From the NCBI GenBank assembly GCA_038141705.1, contig JAYQIQ010000004.1, positions 992,001 to 1,056,000 on the forward strand: DNA of 64,000 nucleotides. The letters run 5' to 3'. The stretch is from Eutrophomonas brisbanensis (lineage in GTDB: Bacteria; Pseudomonadota; Gammaproteobacteria; Burkholderiales; Eutrophovitaceae). Positions 47,933 to 59,536 of the stretch are shown here, piece after piece (position 1 is the stretch's first letter; each line of letters starts with the position of its first letter). The notes under the pieces are model-generated. The model was not told where the DNA came from. It searched no databases and saw nothing but the letters and a program-made list of their open reading frames with translations. A program made the translations under genes and the position numbers.

Positions 47933-50266
47933 TTAGTTGAGGGGAAGGTCCCCGAGTAAACCCTCTGCCCGAGGAATATTTTCGTCATACAGGTACTCCT
48001 CTATACCTACCGAAGAGTCCTGCGTGGGCAGGCCACTAGAGGGATCGATTAACACTTTTGTAATACCCTCCGGGGTCTCCGGGGTATCTTCCTCGGGCGA
48101 CGCCGTTCAGCGCGACGCGCATGTAGTCTATCCAGATGGGTAGTGCAGCTCGTGACCCAGTTTCTTTTTCTCCCAGGGGACCGGGTTGGTCCTTGCCAAC
48201 CCAAGTAATTGCGACTAGATCTTTTTGGAAGCCGGCAAACCAAGCGTCAACATTATCATTTGTCGTCCCTGTCTTTCCCTTGAGATCTCTTCTTCCTAAC
48301 CCCTTCGCCCTCACTCCCGTACCACTTTGAATAACATCAGCCAGCATGGAATTCATAGTAAATACGTTCCTCGGATCAATTGCCCTGACAGGCATAGTTT
48401 TTGAGCGGCGGTTTCGTTGTGGTAAAAACTAAACCGCCGTCAATGTCTTCAACGCGATTTATAAAGTAGGGCTGAATCAAGAATCCACCATTTGCGAAAA
48501 CCCCGTATGCCCGAGCCAAAATTAACGGACTTGTAGAACCGGCCCCGAGCGCCGTCGTGAGGTATGGGGGATGATCTTTTCGGTTAAATCCAAATTTTGT
48601 TACGTAGTCCCTCACGTACTCAGGCGTCATCGCTTGAAGAATACGGATAGCAACTAGGTTTTTAGATTTCTTCAGCGCGTAGCGCAGGGATATTGGCCCG
48701 TCATATTTGTCATCGTAGTTTTTCGGTTCCCAAACTTGAAAGCCAGTTTGGCTTTCATGTATTTCGATAGGGGCGTCATCGATTATGGACGCCGGCGTGA
48801 AACCTCGTTCGAGCGCTGCAGAATAAACGAAAGGCTTGAAGCTAGATCCAGGTTGACGCATCGACTGTGTAGCATGATTAAATTTATTTTTATAGTAGTT
48901 GTACCCACCAACCATCGCGACGATAGCGCCATTCTGCGGATTGATAGAAACCAGGGCACCCTCCGCAACAGGCATTTGAGATAGTCTCCACCCATCTTGT
49001 TCATATTTTTGCGCGTAAACTAAATCGCCTCTCCTGAGAATGACATTCTGGGAATCTTCAGCATTGGCCAGAAATAGAAACTCTAGGTCGGATCCATTTA
49101 AGGTTTTGGCGCCGCTGGCCTTTACATATAAGCGTAGCGAGTCGGTTTTTGATTCAAGGACGATCGCCGGATATAAGTCATCAGTTTTTTCAAAGTCGGT
49201 CAGAAGCTCCTCAAGCGTTTCATCGGACGCTAGGCGGGAGAGCTGAAAATGCTGAGCTGGCCCGCGGTAACCTTGTCGTCGATCGTGGTCCTCTAAACCT
49301 TTCTTAACGGCTTGATACGCCGCCTTCTTGGTGCTTAGCTGATAATGTCGTATAGACATTTAGGCCACGTGTGTAGATTTCGTCACCAAATTTATCAGAT
49401 AGCTCTTGCCGCACCATTTCAACAAAAAACTCCGCATGTTTGCTTGGATTTGTGCGGCTGGAGCTCAAATCTAGATTTTGTTTTGAGGCTAATTCGAATT
49501 GGGTTTCACTGATGAAACCTAGAGTCAACATTCGTTTTAGAACATACCCCTGCCTTTGTTTAGCTCGTTTGAAATTTACGATGGGGTTATACCGCGACGG
49601 TGCTTTCGGTAGACCTGCTAGCATCGTCATTTCCGCAAGGGATGCCGTTTGCAACGGTTTGCCAAAATATACCTTTGATGCTGCCCCAAACCCGTAAGCG
49701 CGTTGGCCAAGATAAATTTGATTTACATAAAGCTCGAGGATTTGCTCCTTCGAGAGGTTACGCTCAATTTTTATTGCGAGTAAGGCCTCGTTGAATTTTC
49801 TCGCTAGTGTTTTTTCGGAGGAGAGAAAGAAATTCCGAGCTACTTGCATAGTGATCGTGCTGGCGCCTTGTCTAGCACCACCCGCCATGAAGTTTGCTAG
49901 CGCGGCGCGTCCGATACCGAAAAAATCGATCCCATGATGTTCATAGAAGCGCTCATCCTCTGCGGCGATAATTGCTAGTTTTAAGCCTTCGGGAACTTTC
50001 TCAATATCTATGAAGCTGCGGTGCTCTTCCCCAAATTCCCCGATTAAAATATTTTCTCGGCTGTAAATACGAAGCGGAAGCTTGGGCTTGTAGTCTGCAA
50101 GCGCATCAACTGAGGGGAGCTGGGGGTAGGCCACAACAAAAACTAGAGTCCCGATTAGGATTCCCACGGCTGCCGCGCTCATACCAAGGAAAAAAAGTGA
50201 AAATAATAGTTTTTTAAACATTGATTCTGATCGGTTCGGGGCAGGCCAGGTTTTGGTTGCGGTCAT
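47933..50266 (-). CDS. mrcA: penicillin-binding protein 1A (three frame breaks)
   Basis: A bifunctional peptidoglycan synthase anchored by one N-terminal membrane helix. Glycosyltransferase marks: AAEDERFYEHHGIDFFGI and GASTITMQVARNFFL. Transpeptidase marks: RQPGSSFKPFVY (SxxK) and GKTGTTND (KTG). Three single-base removals join the pieces: CC 49323-49324 (AKHQEAAYQAVKKG), T5 48398-48402 (PPLKTMPVRAIDPRN) and near 48098 (NGVPEEDTPETPEG). The C-terminus then runs to 47933, giving about 776 residues. ATG 50221 is an alternative start. The gene converges with hemB and is divergent from aroK; the pilMNOPQ genes often found between mrcA and aroK are absent. Confidence 0.93.
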
Positions 50267-50378
50267 TATAGCCTTGGGGGAACCGAGCCATCATTTATTT
50301 TAGATCCCGAGCGTACAATTTCGTGGTCAAAATATTTTAAGGTCGGATTCTTGGGCGCTAAACGGTTAAAATCATGAC

Positions 50379-50984
50379 ATGCATCGGGCACATGAAAAAA
50401 ATGCTGAATTCTTGTCACCCTTAAGTGGGATCAATCGTAATATCTACTTGGTGGGAATGATGGGGGCTGGAAAAACTTCTATCGGTCGTCTTTTATCGAA
50501 GAGATCACGTAGAAGATTTTATGATTCTGATCATGTCATCGAAGAAAGAACTGGGGTTACTATCCCCACGATATTTGATCTCGAGGGTGAGCAATCTTTT
50601 CGAGATAGGGAGGAGGCGGTGATAGCCGAACTGGCCCGCCTCAGCAACATAGTTTTGGCAACAGGCGGAGGTGCCGTTCTCCGAGAAAATAATAGGCAGG
50701 CGCTATGTTCCTCGGGGATCATCGTTTATCTACGAGGAAGCGTAGAAGATTTGTGGAGACGAACGCGAAAGGATAAAAATCGACCCCTGTTGTTGACCGA
50801 TAATCCTCGGCAGAAATTAGCAGAGATCTACTCCGTTCGTGACCCCATTTATTCCTCGGTGGCAGACATCATCATAGAGACGGGTAATCCAAGTATTCAG
50901 AGTCTGGAGCAGGATGTAGAGGCTAGGTTGATCGAGTACGCAGAGCGCATGTCGAATATTGATCACGAAAAGAAAGAGCTCTAA
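50379..50984 (+). CDS. aroK: shikimate kinase
   Basis: AroK phosphorylates shikimate. The 201-residue protein has an N-terminal extension of about 20 residues, then the P-loop LVGMMGAGKTS, the shikimate-binding DSDHVIEERTG and FRDREE, ATGGGAVLR, and the lid RTRKDKNRPLL. The stop TAA shares its last base with the aroB start ATG (TAATG). Confidence 0.96.
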   Translation: MHRAHEKNAEFLSPLSGINRNIYLVGMMGAGKTSIGRLLSKRSRRRFYDSDHVIEERTGVTIPTIFDLEGEQSFRDREEAVIAELARLSNIVLATGGGAVLRENNRQALCSSGIIVYLRGSVEDLWRRTRKDKNRPLLLTDNPRQKLAEIYSVRDPIYSSVADIIIETGNPSIQSLEQDVEARLIEYAERMSNIDHEKKEL

Positions 50985-52073
50985 TGGTAAGAGAGGATTT
51001 AACAGTAGGTTTAGGAGGTCGTGCTTACCCGATTGTGATTGGTCGAGAGGAGTTGATTCCTAAGGATTTGCTTGAGGGGCACAGTTTTTTCAGATCGGTG
51101 TGTGGTCATTACCAATCGTACCGTAGATAAAATTTACGGAGATCGTGCGAGAGATGCGATTGCCGCTAGCGGTAGATCCGTTTCGAGTTTTGTAATCGAA
51201 GATGGTGAGCGATTTAAAAATCAGGAGACCTTGAGTTCGATCTACGATTTTTTGATCGGACATCGAGTCGATAGGTCGGCCACGATAGTTGCGCTTGGCG
51301 GTGGGGTTGTGGGGGATGTGGCGGGTTTTGCTGCTGCGACCTACCAAAGAGGAGTATCTTTGGTGCAAATCCCGACGACTCTGCTTTCTCAGGTCGATTC
51401 ATCCGTTGGCGGCAAGACTGCAATCAATCATCCACTAGGGAAGAATATGATTGGTGCGTTTTACCAGCCTAAGCTTGTAGTAATAGCGACTGAGACGTTA
51501 AGCACTCTGCCAGAGCGCGAGTTCATAGCCGGATTAGCCGAGGTTATTAAATATGGGTTAATCATGGACCGAGATTTTTTCTCTTGGTTGGAGCGTAATA
51601 GTGAGGCTTTGCTCGCGCGCGATTCCGAGTCTATCGCATATGCGATAAGGAAATCTTGTAGTTGTAAGGCTGATATTGTGGCAAAGGATGAAACGGAAAA
51701 TGGGGTTCGTGCACTTCTTAACTATGGGCATACATTTGGTCATGCGATCGAGGCCGGTTTGGGCTTTGGTGCGTGGCTTCACGGCGAGGCAGTCGCGGCA
51801 GGAATGGTGCTTGCTACTCGGTTGTCCTCGCTCAACGGCGATGTTTCCGAAGATGATCTAGCAAGAGTTGTCGGGCTTTTGGAGAGGGTTGGATTACCTG
51901 TTAAAGCCCCTGGCCTTGGTGTGGATCGATATTTAGATCTCATGGGCTACGATAAGAAAGTTCAAAATGGAAAGATGCGATTGGTGCTATTGAAGGAAAT
52001 TGGTAGTGCTTACGTTACTAGTGAGTTTTCATCTGTGATCTTGAATGAAGTACTAATGGAGATCGACCAGTAG
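50984..52073 (+). CDS. aroB: 3-dehydroquinate synthase (frame break at 51085-51090)
   Basis: AroB closes the ring of DAHP to 3-dehydroquinate. The start is ATG 50984, coupled to aroK, and encodes VREDLTVGLGGRAYPIVIG. The frame breaks in T6 at 51085-51090; five T restore EGHSFSDRCVVITNRTVDK. Family marks: LGGGVVGDVAGFAAATYQRG, QIPTTLLSQVDSSVGGKTAIN, EVIKYGLI and the zinc ligands in NYGHTFGHAIE and WLHGEAVAAG. Corrected length is 362 residues, the same as E. coli AroB. Confidence 0.96.
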
Positions 52074-52082
52074 ACGTTATTC

Positions 52083-53210
52083 ATGGGCGCTTACGAAGTA
52101 AAACAATATGCGGCTCCTTTGAATGTAACTCGTGGTAGAGCTTACCTCGAGGAAGAATCCGGGGTTAGAACGCCTTTTCAAAGAGATCGAGACCGGGTTA
52201 TTCATTCGACTGCTTTTAGAAGGCTTGAATATAAGACTCAAGTATTTGTGAACCACGAAGGTGACCTTTTTAGGACACGGCTGACTCACAGCCTTGAGGT
52301 CGCGCAAATAGCTCGATCAGTGGCTAGGGGACTTGGTCTAAATGAAGATTTGGTTGAGGCTATATCGCTTGCTCATGATTTGGGCCACACGCCTTTTGGT
52401 CATAGTGGTCAAGATGCTCTGAACGAAAGCATGCGAGACCATGGTGGTTTTGAACATAATTTGCAGTCGCTGAGAGTTGTTGATGAGCTTGAGCAGCGCT
52501 ACGCTGAGTTTGATGGTTTAAACCTTTGCTTCGAGACGAGAGAGGGCATCTTAAAACACTGCTCTCTAAAAAACGCAAGAGAGTTGGGCGATCTCGGGCG
52601 AAGATTTATTGATAAGCAGCGACCTTCGCTTGAGGCGCAGTTGGCGAATATTGCTGACCAAATTGCTTACAACAATCACGATATCGATGACGGCCTTCGC
52701 TCCGGCCTTTTGTCTCTTGATGATATCCGTAATGTTGAGGTTTTTGGGGAGCACTACTCAGATGTCAGGAACCGCTATCCAGATCTGCCGTCTCGAAGGC
52801 TAGTTAGCGAGACAATCAGGCGGATGATTAACACGCTCGTTACAGACTTAATGGAGGAGAGTGGGCGATTGATCTCAGATGCGAATCCGGATTCAATCGC
52901 AGAGGTGCGTTCGCTCCCAGCTCTGATCCAATTTAGCGCTCCGGTGGCTGAGAAGCAGGCAGAGCTTCAGAAATTTTTACGGGATAATCTATATCGTCAC
53001 TACCGCGTTCAACGAATGGCAGACAAAGCAAAGCGTATTATTCAAAGCTTGTTTGATGCTTTTCACAATGATCGTTCGCTTTTGCCGCCCAGACATCAAG
53101 ATAGAGCAAAGGTTGATGCGCCTAGGGCGATTGCCGATTACATCGCAGGCATGACTGACCGATATGCAATGAAGGAATATCACCAGATATTCATGGTTGA
53201 CCCTTTCTAG
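52083..53210 (+). CDS. dgt: deoxyguanosinetriphosphate triphosphohydrolase-like protein
   Basis: An HD-domain dNTP triphosphohydrolase (375 residues). Metal ligands are visible in RTRLTHSLEVAQIAR and LAHDLGHTPFGHSGQDAL, with the later aspartate in QIAYNNHDIDDGL. RDRDRVIHSTAFRRLEYKTQVF is the usual N-terminal segment. The length is that of the short dGTPase-like type found after aroB in proteobacteria, not the 505-residue E. coli Dgt, so nucleotide preference is uncertain. It starts ten bases after aroB. Confidence 0.92.
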   Translation: MGAYEVKQYAAPLNVTRGRAYLEEESGVRTPFQRDRDRVIHSTAFRRLEYKTQVFVNHEGDLFRTRLTHSLEVAQIARSVARGLGLNEDLVEAISLAHDLGHTPFGHSGQDALNESMRDHGGFEHNLQSLRVVDELEQRYAEFDGLNLCFETREGILKHCSLKNARELGDLGRRFIDKQRPSLEAQLANIADQIAYNNHDIDDGLRSGLLSLDDIRNVEVFGEHYSDVRNRYPDLPSRRLVSETIRRMINTLVTDLMEESGRLISDANPDSIAEVRSLPALIQFSAPVAEKQAELQKFLRDNLYRHYRVQRMADKAKRIIQSLFDAFHNDRSLLPPRHQDRAKVDAPRAIADYIAGMTDRYAMKEYHQIFMVDPF

Positions 53211-53275
53211 AGCTGCAAGGGGCCCAAATATTGATAAAACCCCCCTGATCACGGTACCATAGGTGGTTCTGTCAA

Positions 53276-53298
53276 AAATCCGGCATTTTGCCGGATTT
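53276..53298. promoter_or_regulatory. perfect 10-bp hairpin upstream of gltB
   Basis: AAATCCGGCA and TGCCGGATTT flank a TTT loop. It lies 66 bases after the dgt stop and 78 before the gltB start. No T run follows, so it is not a standard terminator. It may end the dgt mRNA weakly or act in the gltB leader; this role is inferred. Confidence 0.6.
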
Positions 53299-53303
53299 GG
53301 TGT

Positions 53304-53319
53304 CTTTGGATATCCAAAG
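53304..53319. promoter_or_regulatory. 16-bp perfect palindrome upstream of gltB, candidate operator
   Basis: CTTTGGATATCCAAAG reads the same on both strands. It lies about 57 bases before the gltB start, where a dimeric regulator could control glutamate synthase. As an uninterrupted palindrome it would make a poor hairpin, so protein binding is more likely than RNA structure. I cannot name the regulator. Confidence 0.45.
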
Positions 53320-53375
53320 TATCGAAGATTAAAAAATTTTATATTGAAGTATCAAGTATTTAGAAAGGCTGGACC

Positions 53376-56300
53376 GTGACGAAGTTTAAGAAACCTCTCG
53401 CCCAAGGGCTATATGACCCCTCTAATGAGCACGACGCTTGCGGCGTTGGATTTGTAGCTCATATCAAGGGCGAGAGGAGTCATGAGATTGTTCAACAAGG
53501 ACTCCAGGTTCTCGATAACCTCACGCACCGGGGTGCTACGGGATTTGATCCGCTCCTTGGCGATGGTGCTGGAATTCTTGTTCAGATGCCTGATACTTTT
53601 TTCCGAGGTTTAACTGATCTCGGGTTTGATTTACCTAAAGAAGAATCCTACGGAGTCGGCATGGTATTTCTTCCGCAGGACGAGGGCTCCAGGGGGAAAG
53701 CTGAAAAAATTCTTGAAGAGCTGACTGTATCGGAGGGCCAGATTGTGCTCGGCTGGAGAGATGTTCCGGTCAACAACTCTGGTATTAGCCAGACCTCTAA
53801 AGATGTCGAACCAATTATCAGGCAATTGTTCGTCGGACGGGGGAAAGATTGTCAGGATACCCAAGCATTCGAGAGGAAATTATTTGTAATTCGTAAGCAG
53901 GCTGAGCACCGGGTTACTTCTGAAGTCAACGTTGGTCCTGGTGGATTTTACCTGCCGTCCATGTCGGCTCGAACAGTTGTATACAAGGGAATGCTGTTGG
54001 CCAATCAGGTTGGGGAATATTTCTCTGATTTATCCCACCCGGAGTTCTCATCGTGTTTAGCCCTCGTGCATCAGCGATTCTCAACAAATACTTTTCCAAG
54101 TTGGGAACTTGCACATCCGTTTCGGATGATAGGCCATAACGGAGAAATAAATACGTTACGCGGTAACCTAAATTGGATGAAGGCTCGGCAGGGCGCGCTT
54201 ACCTCACCAATATTTGGAACCGATCTAGATAAGCTTTGGCCACTTATAGATGAGGGGCAGTCGGATTCAGCGTGTTTTGATAATGCTTTGGAGTTACTTG
54301 TTCTGGGCGGGTACTCCCCAGCTCAGGCGATGATGCTTCTGATACCGGAAGCATGGTCGGGTAATGCGTTGATGAGTGAGGGCCGCAAGAATTTCTTCGA
54401 ATACCATGCCCCGGCTATGGAGCCTTGGGATGGCCCTGCTGCTGTTGCCTTCACAGACGGAATTCAAATCGGTGCAACCTTAGACCGAAATGGTTTGCGC
54501 CCAGCACGGTACGTAGTCACCAAAGATAATCTCGTCGTCATGGCATCAGAGGTTGGTGTACTGCCAGTTGCAGAAAAAGATGTTGTGCACAAGTGGAGAC
54601 TTGAGCCTGGCAAGATGCTTCTTATCGATATGAAAGAGGGAAGAATAATCGGAGACGAGGAAGTCAAGCAAAGCTTGATTGGGCAAAGAGACTATGGGGA
54701 GCTCCTCAAGGAATCCAAAGTCGTGTTATCCGAACTTCCCAAGTCAAGCGCGAGCAAGTCTGAAAAATTAGATTCTTTACTTGATCTTCAACAGGCATTT
54801 GGGTTTACCCAGGAGGATATCAAATTCATATTGACTCCTATGGCTGTTACCGGACAAGAAGGTACGGGTTCAATGGGTAATGACTCTCCCCTAGCCGTTC
54901 TGTCAGATAAAAACAAATCCCTATACAACTACTTCAAGCAGCTATTTGCACAGGTCACGAACCCACCTGTCGATCCAATTAGAGAAGAGATAGTGATGTC
55001 CCTCACATCGTACGTGGGACCGAAGCCTAATCTTCTCGGGGTCGATTACGCAACTGTATCGAAGCGTTTGGAAATTCCACAACCAGTACTCAATAACGAT
55101 GATTTTGGTCGTTTAGTTGATATTGAAAAAATTAGTAAGGGCAATTTTAGTAGCGAGATTATCGACATAACTTTTGATGTTGGTGAGGGTGCTGAAGGAA
55201 TTGAGGCTGCTATTAGTTCGATTTGTACCCGAGCTGAAAAATTAGTTCATGCCGGTAGGACGATCTTGATACTGTCGGATAATAGCGTAGGACCAACCCG
55301 AGTGGCGATACCGGCGTTACTCGCGACTGGCGCTGTTCACCACCATCTCGTTAAAGCTGGATTACGCACGAAGACAGGCTTGGTCGTTAGTACTGGATCA
55401 GCTCGGGAAGTACATCACTTTGCCCTACTTGCTGGATATGGTGCTGAAGCGGTTCATCCGTGGTTGGTTATCGAAAGCCTCTCTGACATGGCAGGGGAAT
55501 TGAAGATGGATGCGACAGACGCTTTCGAAAACTTCACTAAAGCTGTCGGAAAAGGTTTAAAGAAAATCATGTCGAAGATGGGTATTTCGACATACCAATC
55601 CTATTGCGGGGCGCAAATATTTGAGGCAATTGGCTTAAACAGTGAACTGATAGAGAAGTATTTCACTGGAACCGCGTCCAACGTTGAAGGTATCGGTTTA
55701 CTAGATGTCGCCAATGAGTCTGTTCGAGAGCATGCTCGTGCATTCAGTGAAAAAGATCCCACGCTTCTTGCGTCGCTTGATACGGGCGGTGAGTATGCGT
55801 TTCGGGTACGTGGGGAAACGCATATGTGGACCCCAGATTCTATTGCTAAGCTGCAGAGAGCGACGAGGACTAATCAGTACTCAACATACAAAGAGTATGC
55901 AGAGTTAATTAACGAGCAAAGCCGGCGTCATATGACGCTAAGAGGTTTGTTCGAAATCAAGTCGATGGGCGCGCCTGTCCCAATCGATGAGGTCGAGCCT
56001 TGGACAGAAATCGTTAAACGGTTTGCAACTGGCGCAATGTCGTTGGGCTCTATTTCAACGGAGGCCCATAGCACATTAGCGATAGCAATGAATCGTATTG
56101 GTGGGAAATCGAATACGGGAGAAGGCGGCGAAGATCCGATTCGGTTTGGCGAAATAAAAAATGATTCTTCGTTGAAGAGTGTTTTGGGGTCTGTTGTTGT
56201 TACCGACGTAGATCTGAAAGCTGGAGATACACTTCGCTCAAGAATCAAACAAGTGGCCTCTGGCCGCTTTGGTGTTACCGCAGAATATTTAGCCAATGCT

Positions 56301-58011
56301 GACCAAATACAGATCAAGGTCGCTCAGGGTGCAAAGCCTGGTGAGGGCGGGCAACTTCCTGGGCACAAAGTGTCTCAATACATTGCCAAACTTCGTTTTT
56401 CTGTGCCAGGTGTTGGACTTATTTCACCGCCGCCTCACCACGACATCTACTCGATTGAGGACTTAGCTCAGCTCATTCATGACCTTAAGAATGCGAATCC
56501 AAAAGCTTCCATCAGCGTCAAACTCGTATCAGAAATTGGGGTTGGGACAGTAGCCGCTGGTGTTTCGAAGGCAAAATCCGATCACGTGACGATCGCTGGG
56601 TATGATGGTGGAACAGGGGCTTCCCCCTTTCATCGATTAAGCATGCGGGTACACCTTGGGAATTGGGCTTGTCCGAAACGCAGCAAACTTTAGTGCTCAA
56701 CCAGCTACGAGGCCGGATAGTAGTGCAGGTGGATGGGCAAATGAAAACGGGTCGTGATGTCGTGATTGGCGCACTACTTGGGGCTGACGAATTTGGATTT
56801 GCTACCGCACCCTTAGTTGTTGAGGGTTGTATCATGATGCGAAAGTGTCACCTCAACACGTGCCCGGTAGGGATAGCCACGCAGGATCCAGAATTACGAA
56901 AAAATTCGCAGGTAGGCCTGAGCACGTTATCAATTATTTCCATTTTGTTGCGCAAGAAATTCGAGAAATCTTGGCGCAAATGGGAGTTCGTAAGTTAAAT
57001 GACATCATTGGCCGCTCTGACTTGCTGAACATGAAGAAAGGTATTGAGCACTGGAAGGCAAAGGGTCTAGATTTTTCAAAAATTTTCCATCGACCAGATA
57101 TGCCAGATGATGTTGCAAGATATCATTGCGAAGAGCAGGATCATGGGCTTGATCGTGCGTTAGATAATGCACTTATCGAGCAGGCGAACTCAGCTTTAGA
57201 AAATCGCCAGAGAGTTGTTATTGATACAAGAGTCAGCAACGTCAACCGTAGCGTTGGCGGTATGCTATCGAACCAAGTTGCAAGTAGATTTGGCCATGCT
57301 GGGCTTGACGATGACACCATCACAGTAAACCTTGAAGGAACGGGTGGTCAGAGTTTTGGCGTATTCCTCGCCCGAGGAATTACCTTCAATCTCGTCGGCG
57401 ATGCTAACGATTATGTTGGTAAGGGGTTGTCAGGAGGGAAAATAGCTATCCGACCTTCCGAGGACTTCGGTGGTGATGCAAAGGACAATATTGTTGTCGG
57501 TAACACCGTGCTGTACGGCGCGGTCGAAGGTGAGGCTTATTTTTCTGGAGTAGCTGGTGAACGATTTGCGGTTCGAAATAGTGGAGCCACCGCAGTTGTT
57601 GAAGGCGTTGGAGATCACTGTTGCGAATACATGACAGGTGGAACGGTCGTGGTTTTAGGTGAGACCGGAAGAAATTTTGCAGCAGGTATGAGTGGTGGCG
57701 TCGCATTCGTTTACGATTTGGCTGGAGATTTTGCGAGACGGTGTAACGCTTCTATGGTGAGCCTCGAGAAAGTATTGCCAGCGGATCAGCAGCCAAGTGA
57801 TGAACCTAAGCATCGCAACATGCCAGATGAGGAGTTGCTACGCTTACTGGTGTCACAGCATCATCAAAGAACGCAAAGTACAGTTGCAAAGGATATTCTT
57901 GATAATTGGGATACTGCGAGAGAAAAATTTGTAAAGGTATTTCCTAACGAATACCGTCGGGCCCTGAACGAGTTAGCTCACGAAGGGCGAGACCAAAGGG
58001 AGGCAGCGTAG
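53376..58011 (+). CDS. gltB: glutamate synthase (NADPH) large subunit (two frame breaks)
   Basis: GltB makes glutamate from glutamine and 2-oxoglutarate. The start is GTG 53376, with AAAGG upstream. A 21-residue propeptide precedes the amidotransferase cysteine Cys22 in NEHDACGVGF. Later marks are FSTNTFPSWELAHPFRMIGHNGEINT, DRNGLRPARY, the central GYDGGTGASP, and the Fe-S region CHLNTCPVGIATQ, ending with the GXGXG repeat domain (GMSGGVAFVYD). A sixth C at 56623-56627 restores GASPLSSIKHAGTPWELG, and a seventh A at 56899-56904 restores ELRKKFAGRPEHVINY. Corrected length is 1545 residues, typical of bacterial GltB. Confidence 0.97.
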
Positions 58012-58013
58012 TC

Positions 58014-59492
58014 ATGGGTAAACCTACGGGATTTATGGAGCAGGAACGAGTTAACGAGTCGAGCCTGCCGGTTGAAAACCGATTAAAAAATTACAGTGAG
58101 TTTGTTGTAACACACTCGGATGATGAGGCATCTCGTCAGGGATCGCGTTGCATGGATTGTGGAATACCATTTTGTCAGAATGGTTGTCCTGTCAATAACA
58201 TCATTCCGGATTGGAATGATCTTGTTTACCGCAACAACTGGAAGCTTGCGCTGCAGACGCTTCATTCGACCAATAATTTTCCCGAGTTTACGGGACGTAT
58301 TTGCCCTGCGCCATGCGAAGCGTCCTGTACGTTGAACATAAATGACTCTGCGGTAGCGATTAAATCAATTGAGCACGCGATTGTCGACAAGGGCTGGAAG
58401 GAAGGCTGGATTAAACCGCAGGCTCCAGTAACTAAGACGCAAAAACGTGTAGCGGTTGTTGGCTCTGGCCCTGCTGGACTAGCGTGTGCCCAGCAGCTTG
58501 CACGCGCGGGGCATGACGTAACGGTATTTGAGAAAAATGATCGTGTTGGTGGTTTGCTAAGGTACGGGATACCAGACTTCAAGATGGAGAAGAGCCACAT
58601 CGATCGTCGGGTTGAGCAAATGCGGGCCGAAGGTGTTGAATTTCGAACTAGTGTTTGTGTTGGAAATTTGGGGGACAACATTGTAGGAGTGAATAACTTG
58701 TCCCAGACGGTGTTATCTCATGAGGAGCTATTGCAGGATTTCGATGCGATTGCTCTTACGGGCGGTTCTGAGATTCCGAGAGATCTACCGGTCCCAGGAC
58801 GCGATTTAGAGGGTATTCATTTTGCGATGGAATTTCTGCCTCAACAAAATAGAGTTGTAGCTGGCGATTCGCTTGATAACCAAATCCTCGCCACAGGTAA
58901 ACATGTAGTGGTGATCGGTGGGGGTGATACTGGTTCGGATTGTGTTGGAACATCAAATCGGCATGGTGCTGAGTCTGTAACTCAATTTGAGTTGATGCCA
59001 ATGCCTCCTGAAGAGGAGGATAGACCTATAACTTGGCCAGATTGGCCGATCAAACTTAGAACATCATCCTCGCATGAAGAGGGTTGTTCTCGGGATTGGT
59101 CTGTGACGACTAAACGCTTCGAGGGTGAAAATGGTCGAGTAACGAAGCTTATAGCGGCGAGGGTTGAGTGGAAACGTGGTGATGGTGGGCGCATGCAGAT
59201 GGTGGAGGTTCCCAATAGCGAATTCGAAGTTCGAGCGGACCTAGTGCTCTTTGCTATGGGTTTCGTTAATCCGGTACATGTCGGAATAGTCGAATCCTTG
59301 GGTGTTGGTTTAGACGGGCGCGGAAATGTGAATGCTAATACCGAAGACTATAAAACATCGGTCGACAAAATCTTTGCAGCGGGCGATATGCGCAGGGGTC
59401 AGTCACTCGTTGTTTGGGCAATTCGTGAAGGACGTCAGTGTGCTCGATCAATTGACGAGTTCCTGATGGGGAAGACGGAGCTACCTCGCTAA
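58014..59492 (+). CDS. gltD: glutamate synthase (NADPH) small subunit
   Basis: GltD passes electrons from NADPH through FAD and two 4Fe-4S clusters to GltB. The 492-residue protein is intact. Cysteine motifs: CMDCGIPFCQNGCPVNN and CPAPCEASCTLN. The FAD motif is VVGSGPAGLACAQQLARAGHDVTVFE, the NADPH motif VVIGGGDTGSDC, and the last FAD contact FAAGDMRRGQSLVVWAI. It starts two bases after the gltB stop. Confidence 0.97.
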   Translation: MGKPTGFMEQERVNESSLPVENRLKNYSEFVVTHSDDEASRQGSRCMDCGIPFCQNGCPVNNIIPDWNDLVYRNNWKLALQTLHSTNNFPEFTGRICPAPCEASCTLNINDSAVAIKSIEHAIVDKGWKEGWIKPQAPVTKTQKRVAVVGSGPAGLACAQQLARAGHDVTVFEKNDRVGGLLRYGIPDFKMEKSHIDRRVEQMRAEGVEFRTSVCVGNLGDNIVGVNNLSQTVLSHEELLQDFDAIALTGGSEIPRDLPVPGRDLEGIHFAMEFLPQQNRVVAGDSLDNQILATGKHVVVIGGGDTGSDCVGTSNRHGAESVTQFELMPMPPEEEDRPITWPDWPIKLRTSSSHEEGCSRDWSVTTKRFEGENGRVTKLIAARVEWKRGDGGRMQMVEVPNSEFEVRADLVLFAMGFVNPVHVGIVESLGVGLDGRGNVNANTEDYKTSVDKIFAAGDMRRGQSLVVWAIREGRQCARSIDEFLMGKTELPR

Positions 59493-59536
59493 CTGATTCG
59501 CGCGAAAATTCTGTGGAACGGACAAAGTAAATCAGT

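Noticed and set aside
8713..50266. Real pseudogenisation of cell-wall synthases (mtgA, mrcA)
   Set aside because: All catalytic motifs are intact, each break is a single base, and the same kind of break occurs in many unrelated essential genes.
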